From Rhodopseudomonas julia (GTDB lineage Bacteria > Pseudomonadota > Alphaproteobacteria > Rhizobiales > Afifellaceae), in assembly GCF_030813515.1 (NCBI RefSeq), contig NZ_JAUSUK010000002.1, forward strand, positions 1,736,001-1,800,000: a stretch of 64,000 nucleotides of DNA, read 5' to 3'. Shown in pieces: positions 45,155 through 53,674 of the stretch. The translations under genes were made by a program, and so were the position numbers. The notes below the pieces were generated by a model. It was not told the DNA's origin and searched no databases. It saw only the letters and a program-made list of their open reading frames with translations. How positions within the stretch are numbered: the stretch's first letter is position 1; each line of letters begins with the position of its first letter.

Positions 45155-46993
45155 TCAGACCGCTCCCTGACGCCGCGCATGGCTCAGGACGAGGCCGGTC
45201 GCCACGGCATTCACCGGGCCGAGGGCCCCGCGAATATTGGCGGTGCCGATCACCGTGCCGTAATGGGCGAGCTGATCGGTCAGCATCCGAGCGACTTCGA
45301 AGTCGAGCCCCGAACCGCCGACGACCGCGACGAACTGGATCTCGCGGATGTTGCCGGCCGGGGCGACCGCGGACAGAGCACGCATGGCGTTGCGCACGAA
45401 GACGCGGCGCTTGGCTTCGCGGCGCACCTCGCGAATGCGGTCCAGCGTGTGATGCGTCGGAATCGGTGAGAGCCCGTCCGGGGTGATCAAAGCGACGCGG
45501 CCAAACAGCTTCGGATCGAGCGGCTCTTCGAAGAAGCGCACCGTGTTGTCCTCGTGGCGGACGTGGAACAGACTTTCCACACGCACCAGCGGAAAACGCT
45601 TGATCTGCTCGGCGACGTCCGTCTCGTTGCCGCCCGGCAGATCGAGTTCACGCTGAATGAGGAGCGTGACCATGTCGCCCGCGCCGGCGAGATGCACCGA
45701 GCGCACTTCGCGGTCCTTTTCGAGGATCGCAGCGTCGGTCGAACCGGCGCCGAGATCGAGGATCGCCAGTGGCGTGTCGAGCCCCGGCGTGGTGAGTGTG
45801 CCGAGGATCGCCATATTGGCTTCGACACCGCCCAGCTGCACCTGGATGCCGAGCTCCTTGTGCAGACCTTCGGCGAGCTGCTCCATCAGTAGCTTGTCGG
45901 TGTTGACCATAGCCGCAAGACCGACGGCGTTCTCCATCGAGAATTCTTGGGCGAGGCCGCCCGAAACCCGCTGCGGCACGAGGCAATCGACCGCCAGCAC
46001 GTCGCGGATATGCACCTCCGACGCCGGCTTCTTCGTCATGTTGCTCATGGTCTGGCGCACACGCGCCACCATGCCGCCGACATTGGTGCCGGATTCACCC
46101 TCCACGTCCTTGAGCGGGAAGACCTGGGCGAGCGCATCCATGATTGCGTCCGCGCCGGAATCCATCGGGGCGTCGACCGTGCGGCGCTCGCCGACGAGCT
46201 TCAGCGAACCGGCAGGAATGTGCCGGGTCTGGACGTCGCCTGCGGGGGTGCGGATGACCACGGCCGAGCGCAGGCCGATGAGGGCCTTGGCGATCGGGAT
46301 GATCATCGTCGTTTCCTGCGGCGTCAGCTTGAACAGCGTCGCGATGCCATAGGGATTGCTGAGCTGCTGGATCGCCTGGCCATGATCGGCCACCTCGACG
46401 GCAGCGAGCATGCCGAGCGGCACCTGATCGATGAGCTTCACCTCATCGACGATCGGCAGTTTCTTGGGCAGGCGGTTGGCGATCAGAACGCCATCATCGC
46501 CCTGCACGATCGCAGCCGTCACATCGACGCCGCGCTCGAGCGCGGCTGCGAGCATCTGTGCGGCGCGCGTGAAGTCGTAAGTCTTCGGGACGACGGCGAT
46601 GACCGCCTCGTCCTTCGGGGCTGTCTCAAGCTCACTGATGTCGTGCGTTACGCCGACACCGATGCCGAGCCCACCCGGGGAATTCGGATTGTGACCGATC
46701 ATCGAGGATTCGGTGATGATCGTCTCGGTGATCGTTTCCATGGCGATATCGCCGATCACCGGGGTCGCTTCATTCAAGAGAACGAGATCAATGTCCCGCA
46801 GCGACAGCCCTGCCTGCTGCACAGCCGTATCGAGCGCCCGCACCACACCCGGGACATTTGCCAGAGTGCCCTTGATGCCCGTCGTCGGCATGCGGCTGGA
46901 GGCCAGAAAATTCGGCACCCCGCCATTCGCGCCAACTTCGGCCAGGGCAACTTCCGTGGTCGAGTTTCCGATATCGACGCCCGCGACCTTCAT
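45155..46993 (-). CDS. pduG: diol dehydratase reactivase large subunit
   Basis: 612 residues, the normal family size. Actin/Hsp70-like ATPase motifs MKVAGVDIGNSTTEVALAEV at the N terminus and ILDLGAGSTDAAILEKDREV later. Exchanges damaged cyano- or hydroxo-cobalamin for adenosylcobalamin on PduCDE. Start set by GGAAGAGAA before ATG 46993; an in-frame upstream extension has no family match. A 14-bp perfect hairpin lies between pduE and this gene. Confidence 0.93.
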   Translation of the reverse strand: MKVAGVDIGNSTTEVALAEVGANGGVPNFLASSRMPTTGIKGTLANVPGVVRALDTAVQQAGLSLRDIDLVLLNEATPVIGDIAMETITETIITESSMIGHNPNSPGGLGIGVGVTHDISELETAPKDEAVIAVVPKTYDFTRAAQMLAAALERGVDVTAAIVQGDDGVLIANRLPKKLPIVDEVKLIDQVPLGMLAAVEVADHGQAIQQLSNPYGIATLFKLTPQETTMIIPIAKALIGLRSAVVIRTPAGDVQTRHIPAGSLKLVGERRTVDAPMDSGADAIMDALAQVFPLKDVEGESGTNVGGMVARVRQTMSNMTKKPASEVHIRDVLAVDCLVPQRVSGGLAQEFSMENAVGLAAMVNTDKLLMEQLAEGLHKELGIQVQLGGVEANMAILGTLTTPGLDTPLAILDLGAGSTDAAILEKDREVRSVHLAGAGDMVTLLIQRELDLPGGNETDVAEQIKRFPLVRVESLFHVRHEDNTVRFFEEPLDPKLFGRVALITPDGLSPIPTHHTLDRIREVRREAKRRVFVRNAMRALSAVAPAGNIREIQFVAVVGGSGLDFEVARMLTDQLAHYGTVIGTANIRGALGPVNAVATGLVLSHARRQGAV

Positions 46994-47024
46994 TTCTCTT
47001 CCAATAGGTTTGCTTTGAGGAAGG

Positions 47025-47067
47025 TGCGAAACGGCGGGCCAATTGGGGGTACACCCGCCGTTTCGCA
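47025..47067 (-). terminator. 14-bp hairpin between pduE and pduG
   Basis: Perfect 14-bp stem TGCGAAACGGCGGG / CCCGCCGTTTCGCA with a 15-base loop, no U-tract. Lies in the only large gap of the pduC-to-pduH stretch and probably lowers reactivase mRNA relative to shell/dehydratase mRNA, or protects the upstream 3' end. Confidence 0.65.
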
Positions 47068-47108
47068 GAGAACCAAACTCCAAGGGGGAGCAACGTGCAG
47101 GAGTTTGG

Positions 47109-47624
47109 TCAGTCCTTGCGGAGGACGTCGCGACGTTCGTAAACGTCGGCAGCCTCACGAACGAAGCCGGCGCAAATCTTCGCGTCGAACTTGCTCTCCA
47201 ACTCGTCCGCGATCGCCAGCAATTCGGCTTTCGTGGAACGGTTCGGACGCAGTGCGTTGTACATCTGCAGGATCCGGTCGTCGGGAACCCGGGTCATCTC
47301 GGCAGCGCGCCGGAGGTTCGCCGCAAACTGCGGGCGACCGACGCTCTCACCGATCTGGGCCTGGTATTCCAAGGTCTGAGCCGTGATGCGGATGTCGTTC
47401 GCGCCGATCTTGCCGTTGAGCACATCCTCAAGCGTGATGTCCTCAAGCGACTTGCCGCCTGGCGTCTTGACCAGCTCGGGGCGATTCTTGGCGAGCGGAT
47501 AGTCCTTCGTGTGGTCGAGCTTTCCGCTTGTCGAGGCCTTGCTGGGCGCAGCGGCGGAACCGCCGTTGCCCAGCTCCGCGAGCACTTCGCGAACAATGGA
47601 GTTGATCAGGTCTTGCTGTGACAT
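47109..47624 (-). CDS. pduE: diol dehydratase small subunit
   Basis: 171 residues. N-terminal encapsulation helix (LINSIVREVLAELG), a short linker, then the small-subunit core (KNRPELVKTPGGKSLEDITL, LRRAAEMTRVPDDRILQMYN). Part of the (alpha-beta-gamma)2 adenosylcobalamin enzyme. 18 bases after pduD. Confidence 0.93.
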   Translation of the reverse strand: MSQQDLINSIVREVLAELGNGGSAAAPSKASTSGKLDHTKDYPLAKNRPELVKTPGGKSLEDITLEDVLNGKIGANDIRITAQTLEYQAQIGESVGRPQFAANLRRAAEMTRVPDDRILQMYNALRPNRSTKAELLAIADELESKFDAKICAGFVREAADVYERRDVLRKD

Positions 47625-47642
47625 TTGTTTCTCCCTGTCCGC

Positions 47643-48323
47643 TCAGCTGAACTTCACTTCCAGATCGACCGGCTTCGCATTGCGATCAACGAAGCTGGTT
47701 TCACGGATGTGGAGGACCGCTGCGATGGCCTGGTATTTCGGCCGGGCCATCTGGTCGTTCTTCTGCCGCACGGGATCGGGCGTCTCGCCCTTCGCGTAGC
47801 GGGCAGCGTTGCGGCCGATTGAGCGGTAGGTTTCAAGGTCGAGCACCGGCGCCTGCGGGAACAGCTCCAGGTTCTGGAGCGGGAACAGGTCTCGCTGGTG
47901 GATGACCGAGGTGCCCCGCGACTGGATGCCGATGGCGATGCCCGAACCGGCGAGCTTCGCACCGACATTGCCAGCGAAGGCGACATCGGAGGTGTGCTTG
48001 ACCCGAACGACGCGTCCCTTGCAGCCCTCTTCCTCGATGCCGGCGAGAATTTCGCGCAACACCTTGGCGTGGGGAATGCCAGTGATCGTCTGCTCCTTCA
48101 GCTTGTCGCCGAAGGCCGGAGCGAGCGCCACGACGACTTCGTTCGGCTCTGTGCCCTGCTTGGCAGGGCCGACCTCACGCAGCGTCATCTTAGCGGCAGA
48201 GTTGTCGACCGGAGCAAAGGCGGAAACCGGAGTGCTCTTTGCACCCTTGTCTTCCGCCAGCTGCATCTGGGCCAGGACTTCCCGAACCGCGTCGCGGACA
48301 GCTGCTTCTGTGATCTGTGCCAT
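47643..48323 (-). CDS. pduD: diol dehydratase medium subunit
   Basis: 226 residues. N-terminal encapsulation helix ([18 protein letters not shown]) as in Salmonella PduD, the main tag for the dehydratase. The core has [20 protein letters not shown] and [19 protein letters not shown], which form the cobalamin-facing beta subunit. Coupled to pduC 24 bases upstream. Confidence 0.94.
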   Translation of the reverse strand: MAQITEAAVRDAVREVLAQMQLAEDKGAKSTPVSAFAPVDNSAAKMTLREVGPAKQGTEPNEVVVALAPAFGDKLKEQTITGIPHAKVLREILAGIEEEGCKGRVVRVKHTSDVAFAGNVGAKLAGSGIAIGIQSRGTSVIHQRDLFPLQNLELFPQAPVLDLETYRSIGRNAARYAKGETPDPVRQKNDQMARPKYQAIAAVLHIRETSFVDRNAKPVDLEVKFS

Positions 48324-48347
48324 TTCTGTCTATCTCCTGACCGCGGC

Positions 48348-50015
48348 TTAGAGATCTTCAGGCCGAATGGCCTGACGGATCGTCTGCAACTGTTTCCAGC
48401 GCTCGCCTTCGGCCCGATATCCAGTGCCAGGGCCCTGGTAGTCGTTCAGGTCATTGACGGCAGCGATCGGGTTGAAGTCCGTGTCGAAGATCGTCGAAGT
48501 GTGCAGATAGTCACCCGCCACGCGCTGCTTCTGGATGGACAGAACCGAGTTCGCCACATCCGCAAAGCCTTGCTTGGCAAGAGCCTTGATCACATCGAGA
48601 CCGGTGATGCCCCGCTTCAGGATGTCCTGGGCAGCCTTGGTGTCCCGCACCTTGTCGCGCGCCGGCATGTCGTCGCTCGAATAGGCGTAGGTTGCTGCTT
48701 CGACTTCCTCGTCGGTGATCGCCGGCAGACCGAGTTCCGTAAAGACTGCCTGCATGGCGCGGGCGGCCTTGTTGCGGACTTCGATGATCTTCTCTTCCGA
48801 ACTTGGAACGAGGCCAGCATCGACCTTGAGGTCGCGCTGAATGATCAGCCAATCGTCAATGTCGTCGATGTCGACATTGGAACCGGCGAACATGTTGTCC
48901 TTGTTCGGCGTGGCCGAGTAGCCAGAGGTGATGAAGTCGGTTCCCGGAAGGAACTGCATCAACAGGCGGGCCGTCCGACGCATGTCGGAATGCGAGAAGG
49001 TCTGGTCGTTGCCCGACGCGTTCTCAAGATCGAGGCACGCCGTGACGAGGTTCTCGCCGAGGACGGCACGGATACCACCCGGGACGCCGGCAGGAACGCC
49101 GATGCACGAGATGGAGCCGTTCTGCAGGCCCTGCACGCCGGCCGCCTTGGTCAGCATGATGCACTTGATCTCCAAGTACAGCATCGACTTGCCTTCGGCG
49201 TAACCCATCTGCACTTCCGAACCGGTACCGGAGGTGAAGCGCATCTTGATGCCGCGTGAGGCGTAGGCGGAAGCCAGGAAGCCCTTCGACCACGGCGTGT
49301 CGTCGCCGTCGATGAACACCCGCTCCGTGCCATAGACCGAGACGGTTTCCGCATAGGCGGTCAGACCGCGCATGCCGAGCTCGAGCTCGATCGATTCTTC
49401 CAGAGAGTCCTGCCAGAGGACACCCGGACGGCCGACCTGGCCACCGATCAGAAGCGCAAGCGCGTTGAACGGGCCATAGTTGAACACAGCGACGGTCGTC
49501 TCGATCTCGGCGAAGCCGTAGCAGGTCGCCTCAGCCGCGTCGGCCGCCATCAGGACGGGATTGTCCTGGGTGTTGGTCACGTGAGCCTGGTTCGCCGGGG
49601 TGCGGCGGGCACGCATCTTCTGCACGCCCATCATCATCTCGACGACGTTGAGCTCGTCCACAACCGCTGCGATCTTGGCAGGCGTGAGACCCGAGAAGAC
49701 GCGAACGACCTTCTCGCGCGGCACGTTGATGTCGACGATCATCCGGGCGATGTCGACTGCCGACATCGCCATCATCTCTTCGGCAACCTTGGTGTTGATG
49801 CCGTACTTGGCGATGAAGATCTCGTTGAAGTCGAACTCTTCATGCGTGCGACCGTCCATTTCGACGATCACACCGTCCTTGATTTTGATGCTCGGCTTCG
49901 GGTCGTTCGGGCTGCCCATGGCGATCATGCCGACTTCGGGCCATTCCGTCACGTATCCGTCTTGGTTGACGGGCCGCTTCTCCAGAGCCTCAAATCTTTT
50001 GTGCCTTTTGGCCAT
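48348..50015 (-). CDS. pduC: B12-dependent propanediol dehydratase large subunit
   Basis: 555 residues, matching PduC length. TIM-barrel alpha subunit; seen are KRFEALEKRPVNQDGYVTEW at the N terminus, ISCIGVPAGVPGGIRAVLGE and YSATPNKDNMFAGSNVDIDD. Converts 1,2-propanediol (also glycerol or ethylene glycol) to the aldehyde with adenosylcobalamin and K+. Start at MAKRHKRF, 31 bases after pduB. This is diol/glycerol dehydratase, not a glycyl-radical diol enzyme. Confidence 0.95.
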   Translation of the reverse strand: MAKRHKRFEALEKRPVNQDGYVTEWPEVGMIAMGSPNDPKPSIKIKDGVIVEMDGRTHEEFDFNEIFIAKYGINTKVAEEMMAMSAVDIARMIVDINVPREKVVRVFSGLTPAKIAAVVDELNVVEMMMGVQKMRARRTPANQAHVTNTQDNPVLMAADAAEATCYGFAEIETTVAVFNYGPFNALALLIGGQVGRPGVLWQDSLEESIELELGMRGLTAYAETVSVYGTERVFIDGDDTPWSKGFLASAYASRGIKMRFTSGTGSEVQMGYAEGKSMLYLEIKCIMLTKAAGVQGLQNGSISCIGVPAGVPGGIRAVLGENLVTACLDLENASGNDQTFSHSDMRRTARLLMQFLPGTDFITSGYSATPNKDNMFAGSNVDIDDIDDWLIIQRDLKVDAGLVPSSEEKIIEVRNKAARAMQAVFTELGLPAITDEEVEAATYAYSSDDMPARDKVRDTKAAQDILKRGITGLDVIKALAKQGFADVANSVLSIQKQRVAGDYLHTSTIFDTDFNPIAAVNDLNDYQGPGTGYRAEGERWKQLQTIRQAIRPEDL

Positions 50016-50046
50016 ACTATTATTCCTCGCTAAGGCTGGCTCTCGA

Positions 50047-50844
50047 TCAGATGTACGGGGTTCCGCCCGTCTTCGGCTCCGAGCCAAGCGTTCCGAGGAG
50101 CTTCACGCCGATCTCGCGCGCCGTGACGACCGCCTGGCGGACCGCACCGGCATCACCGCTGAAGAAGCCGATGACCTCGTTGGAGAAGGACGTGCCTTTG
50201 GCCGGCGAAGCAACGCCGAGAAGATCAACATCCGCGGACTTCACCGCAGCGTCGACCATTTCGACCCCGATACCGGCGGGAGCACCGACGCACAGACCGA
50301 AGGCGCGTCCGATCGGGGCGTTGAACGCCTTGTTGCAGGCGTAGCTGGCGCGAGCCGTATACTGCAGTTCGATATGGCCAGCGTCGTTTGCGTAGACGTC
50401 GCCGAAGGTGCGCTCGAGATCCTTCAGAGCGACCTCGATACCGCGGCGCGCATCGGACACCTCTTCGGCACCCAGAAGAATCAACGAACCATGACCCGCA
50501 CCACCCTTGGTGTCGCGAGCAAGCTCAATCGAGATGACCTCGGTATTGGTCGCCTTCACGGCCTCGTCGACGGCAAGGATGTGCGGGCCAGCACCGGTCC
50601 GCGAGCTCAAGATGCCGATCGAGCGGTACTTCGGGTCGAAGCCGAGCATTTCGTGCAGCTTCGGATCGAGATTGGCGATCACGATGCCGATCGAATCGCC
50701 GACCGCAGTCCCGACGAATTCCGTCAAGCCGGGATGCTTGTTGGCGGGCTGCGACGCAGCCGGGGCAGCCGGAGCAGCGCCGGCGTTGCCGCCGATCTTC
50801 TGCATCACCTGCTGCACCATCTGGTCGAGGAGTTTATCGTCCAT
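50047..50844 (-). CDS. pduB: BMC trimeric shell protein
   Basis: 265 residues: an N-terminal helix DKLLDQMVQQVMQKIGG that in Salmonella PduB links shell and lumen, an Ala/Pro linker, then two BMC domains (BMC-T, for example GIVIANLDPKLHEMLGFDPK and GRAFGLCVGAPAGIGVEMVD). Probable pore for diol or cofactors. Confidence 0.93.
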   Translation of the reverse strand: MDDKLLDQMVQQVMQKIGGNAGAAPAAPAASQPANKHPGLTEFVGTAVGDSIGIVIANLDPKLHEMLGFDPKYRSIGILSSRTGAGPHILAVDEAVKATNTEVISIELARDTKGGAGHGSLILLGAEEVSDARRGIEVALKDLERTFGDVYANDAGHIELQYTARASYACNKAFNAPIGRAFGLCVGAPAGIGVEMVDAAVKSADVDLLGVASPAKGTSFSNEVIGFFSGDAGAVRQAVVTAREIGVKLLGTLGSEPKTGGTPYI

Positions 50845-50878
50845 GGCGTGTCATCCTTTAATGACTAGTGCGTACAGA

Positions 50879-51178
50879 TCAGCTCTGGCTGCCCGGCAGT
50901 TTCGGCAGGAGCTTTTCCGTATCCATGTGCGGCCGCGGAATGACGTGGACCGAAACCACTTCACCGACGCGCTGGGCCGCAGCGGCACCCGCATCAGTCG
51001 CAGCCTTCACGGCGCCGACATCGCCACGGACCATGACGGTCACGAGACCGGAACCGATCTTCTCCGTGCCAATCAGCGTGACGTTGGCCGCTTTGACCAT
51101 CGCGTCGGCCGCCTCGACCATCGCGACAAGACCCTTCGTCTCAAGCAGGCCAAGGGCTTCACCCGGTGTATTTGCCAT
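50879..51178 (-). CDS. pduA: BMC hexameric shell protein
   Basis: 99 residues, canonical BMC-H ([40 protein letters not shown]). Main facet tile and likely propanediol pore. The only plain BMC-H gene here; no pduJ duplicate is present. Confidence 0.94.
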   Translation of the reverse strand: MANTPGEALGLLETKGLVAMVEAADAMVKAANVTLIGTEKIGSGLVTVMVRGDVGAVKAATDAGAAAAQRVGEVVSVHVIPRPHMDTEKLLPKLPGSQS

Positions 51179-51184
51179 GTTGCT

Positions 51185-51676
51185 TCACTCCTCTGTGTTA
51201 GAAGCGCTGTGGTGAACCAGTCCCAGGGCAAGAAGACGTTGGCGCAATTCCTCAATGCCGGTGCCTTCAACCGCAGAGACGGGGTAGATGTCCCCACGCA
51301 CCCCGGCATCGCGGAGCAGCCGTGAGGCGTGAGCGATGTCGGCGTCGGGACGATCAATCTTTGTGACCAGGCCGATGACGGTCTGGGAAAACATCAGGAA
51401 GAACCCAGGCGGAAAGCTGGAGCGCGCTCGCGTGGCATCCTGGATCACCAGGAGCACTGACGCGTCGTTCGCGGTCGTGATCAGATGGTTCCGGAACATC
51501 CCCATCTCGGAGTATTCCCCGGGGGTGTCGATGCCCCAGCCGGCGTAGTCGACCATCTGGGTCTTGCGTGCCGCCTCGCCCGCGCCTTCAAGAGCACGCA
51601 GCAGGGTCGTCTTGCCGAAGCCGACGGAGCCGAGCACCATAAAGCGCTGCTCGGAGGGAGTTTCCGTTGTAGCCAT
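51185..51676 (-). CDS. pduV: BMC-associated small GTPase, PduV/EutP-type
   Basis: 163 residues. P-loop GSVGFGKTTLLRALEG, DTPGEY switch, and late TKIDRPDADIAHASRLLRDA (NKxD-like TKID). PduV links shells to cytoskeletal filaments in Salmonella. Start at MATTETPS with GGAG upstream, between pduU and pduA. Confidence 0.87.
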   Translation of the reverse strand: MATTETPSEQRFMVLGSVGFGKTTLLRALEGAGEAARKTQMVDYAGWGIDTPGEYSEMGMFRNHLITTANDASVLLVIQDATRARSSFPPGFFLMFSQTVIGLVTKIDRPDADIAHASRLLRDAGVRGDIYPVSAVEGTGIEELRQRLLALGLVHHSASNTEE

Positions 51677-51693
51677 TGCTACTCCGCCCCGCC

Positions 51694-52056
51694 TCATGTC
51701 CGTGTGACCTTGGCCGGGAAGAAGGCCAGGACACTTTGGAGCCCACGATTGGCCGCCTCGACGGCGACCTCGACGCTATCCAGGCTGCCGCACACCACCA
51801 GCGTGCCACTGAAGCGGTCCAGGAAACCGATGGTGACATCAGCCGCCTTCATCGCCAGATCGCCCGCTATGATCGTGCCCTCGCCCGGCGTCACAGTTAG
51901 GATCCCGACCGCTTCCGCGTCCTCAAGGCCGACCCTTTGACACAAAGCGGCGTCCGGATTCGCGATAATATGAGCAATCGTTACCTGCCGGCCAGGCACG
52001 TATTCTTGAATAATACGTGTCGATACTTCTTCCTGGTCGAACTGCGTCCGCGACAT
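51694..52056 (-). CDS. pduU: circularly permuted BMC-H shell protein
   Basis: 120 residues. Order of BMC elements is permuted: RIIQEYVPGRQVTIAHIIAN first, then GILTVTPGEGTIIAGDLAMK and TLVVCGSLDSVEVAVEAANR, the PduU/EutS pattern with a plugged pore. First gene of the pdu operon. An 8-7-8 inverted repeat lies within its 5' part. Confidence 0.92.
   Translation of the reverse strand: MSRTQFDQEEVSTRIIQEYVPGRQVTIAHIIANPDAALCQRVGLEDAEAVGILTVTPGEGTIIAGDLAMKAADVTIGFLDRFSGTLVVCGSLDSVEVAVEAANRGLQSVLAFFPAKVTRT
51997..52019. promoter_or_regulatory. inverted repeat inside the 5' end of pduU
   Basis: CACGTATT-CTTGAAT-AATACGTG, perfect 8-bp arms, codons 13-20 of pduU. It could be an operator for the PDU regulator, an mRNA hairpin, or chance. 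Function unproven. Confidence 0.35.
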
Positions 52057-52472
52057 GCTTATTTGTTCTTCCTTTTGATACAGTCGCGGTTTTAGACGGC
52101 GGGGGTCACACCTTCAATGCACGGACCGGCGGAGCCACTCCACAAATCGGCTTTTGTTCGGCCCGAGAGTGTACGAACTCAGCCGAAAAGTGCACAACCA
52201 TAGCGGCTAATTGCATTGCCGCATCCTCGCCTGCCACATAAGAAAGTACCGGCTAAAAAAAGCCGGTTCTGCCGTGCGCACAAGCGTGTACGGCTGACAA
52301 TTGTCTTGCGCGTGAGGTTGCCGATTACGCCAGCAATGCCCGACGATATCTTCTGTCGCGATAATAGACCCCAGAGATATCTGCCGGTTTTGCTGAAACC
52401 CGGACAATGCCCGGTTCAACGCGGGGTCCTTGACCGCCTCGCGGACAAGTGCGCCCATCTGGAGCATCTACT
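52057..52472. other. divergent pdu / alcohol-dehydrogenase control region
   Basis: 416 bases with promoters for both BMC operons. No gene. Holds the A-rich palindrome 52248-52267 and GTGTAC-type short repeats (around 52168 and 52284) that could be recognised by the AraC-type response regulator. I saw no sigma-54 or clear sigma-70 promoter. This is the likeliest place for the locus switch. Confidence 0.55.
52248..52267. promoter_or_regulatory. palindrome with A6 centre in the pdu control region
   Basis: ACCGGCT-AAAAAA-AGCCGGT, perfect 7-bp arms. It is either a DNA site for the response regulator or an RNA hairpin in one leader. Confidence 0.45.
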
Positions 52473-53597
52473 GTGAAAGCTTTGGTCTATTACGGCTCTG
52501 GAAAGATCTCCTGGGAAGACAAACCTCTCCCGAAGATCGAGCACCCGGCGGACGTGATCGTCCAGATCAGCAAGACGACGCTTTGCGGTACCGATCTTGC
52601 GATTCTGCGTGGTGGCGTGCCCGATGTTCAGCCGGGCCGCACGATCGGCCATGAGGCCACCGGTTACGTCACCGAGATCGGCCCCGCCGTGCAGGACCTC
52701 AAGGTCAGCGATCACGTCATCATTCCCTGCAACACGTCCTGCGGACGCTGCGAACCCTGCCGGAAGGGGCTTCACTCCAGTTGCGAGCGCGGAGGCTGGC
52801 TGCTCGGTCACACGATCGACGGCGTACAGGCCGAATACGCGCGCGTCCCGCTTGCCGATTCGAGCCTCTTTCGCATTCCCGACGGCGTCGACGAGGAAGC
52901 GGCCTTGATGCTTGCCGACATTCTGCCGACGGGCCTCGAGGTCGGCGTCAAGCGTGCGGAGGTCGGCCTGGGCGACGCCCTTGTGGTGATCGGCGCCGGG
53001 CCTGTCGGGCTGGCGACCATCCTCGCCGCCGAATTCTACTCGCCAGCCCGGATCATCGCGATCGATCTGGACGACAATCGCCTGGCGAAAGCGCGCGAAA
53101 TCGGCGCCACAGACACCATCAACAACAAGGACGGCAAGGCGCGCGAGAAGGTGATGACACTCACCGAAGGGCGCGGCGCGGACGCCGTCATCGAGGTGAT
53201 CGGCAATCCCGCCACCTTCCAGCTGGCGCAGGAGATCCTCGCTACGGGCGGCCGCATGGCCAATATCGGCATCTTCCACAAGAGCACCGAACTGCACAAC
53301 GAAACGCTCTGGACGCGCAACATCACCCTGCGGATGGGCGTGGTCGACAACAGCACGGTGCCGGTTCTTTTGAAGATGGTTCAGGCAGGAAGGCTCGATC
53401 CGAGCAGCCTGGTCTCGCACCACTTCCACATCAACGAGATCCTCGAAGCCTACGAGATCTTCAAGAATGCGGCCCAGGAGCAGGCGATCAAGATCGTTCT
53501 CTCCACCGATGCGGCCAAGAAGGCTGGCAGCAACAAAGTCTCCAACGACAACGAGTTCATTCGCCAGATCGTAGAGCGCGTTCTGGCCAGCCTCTGA
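52473..53597 (+). CDS. zinc alcohol dehydrogenase with C-terminal encapsulation-like helix
   Basis: 374 residues, medium-chain ADH. Catalytic zinc Cys in TTLCGTDLAIL, structural-zinc cysteines CNTSCGRCEPCRKGLHSSC, Rossmann VVIGAGPVGLATILAAEF. After the catalytic core a linker (AAKKAGSNKVSN) and the helix NEFIRQIVERVLASL follow, whose spacing matches the operon's encapsulation peptides. Likely the propanol-forming NADH recycler in place of the iron ADH PduQ, imported through its C-terminus. GTG 52473 with GGAG upstream; an earlier GTG is possible. Confidence 0.88.
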   Translation: MKALVYYGSGKISWEDKPLPKIEHPADVIVQISKTTLCGTDLAILRGGVPDVQPGRTIGHEATGYVTEIGPAVQDLKVSDHVIIPCNTSCGRCEPCRKGLHSSCERGGWLLGHTIDGVQAEYARVPLADSSLFRIPDGVDEEAALMLADILPTGLEVGVKRAEVGLGDALVVIGAGPVGLATILAAEFYSPARIIAIDLDDNRLAKAREIGATDTINNKDGKAREKVMTLTEGRGADAVIEVIGNPATFQLAQEILATGGRMANIGIFHKSTELHNETLWTRNITLRMGVVDNSTVPVLLKMVQAGRLDPSSLVSHHFHINEILEAYEIFKNAAQEQAIKIVLSTDAAKKAGSNKVSNDNEFIRQIVERVLASL

Positions 53598-53674
53598 CAT
53601 CCGTCGCCGGCGGCCGCGATGCGGCACGGCTCAACGAAAACCGGCGCCCCACGCCTCGCAGAGGTAGTGCGGCC

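Noticed and set aside
52210-52250. sigma-54 promoter TGGCAG...GATGC on the minus strand before pduU
   Set aside because: GG-to-GC spacing is one base too long and no enhancer-binding regulator is present.
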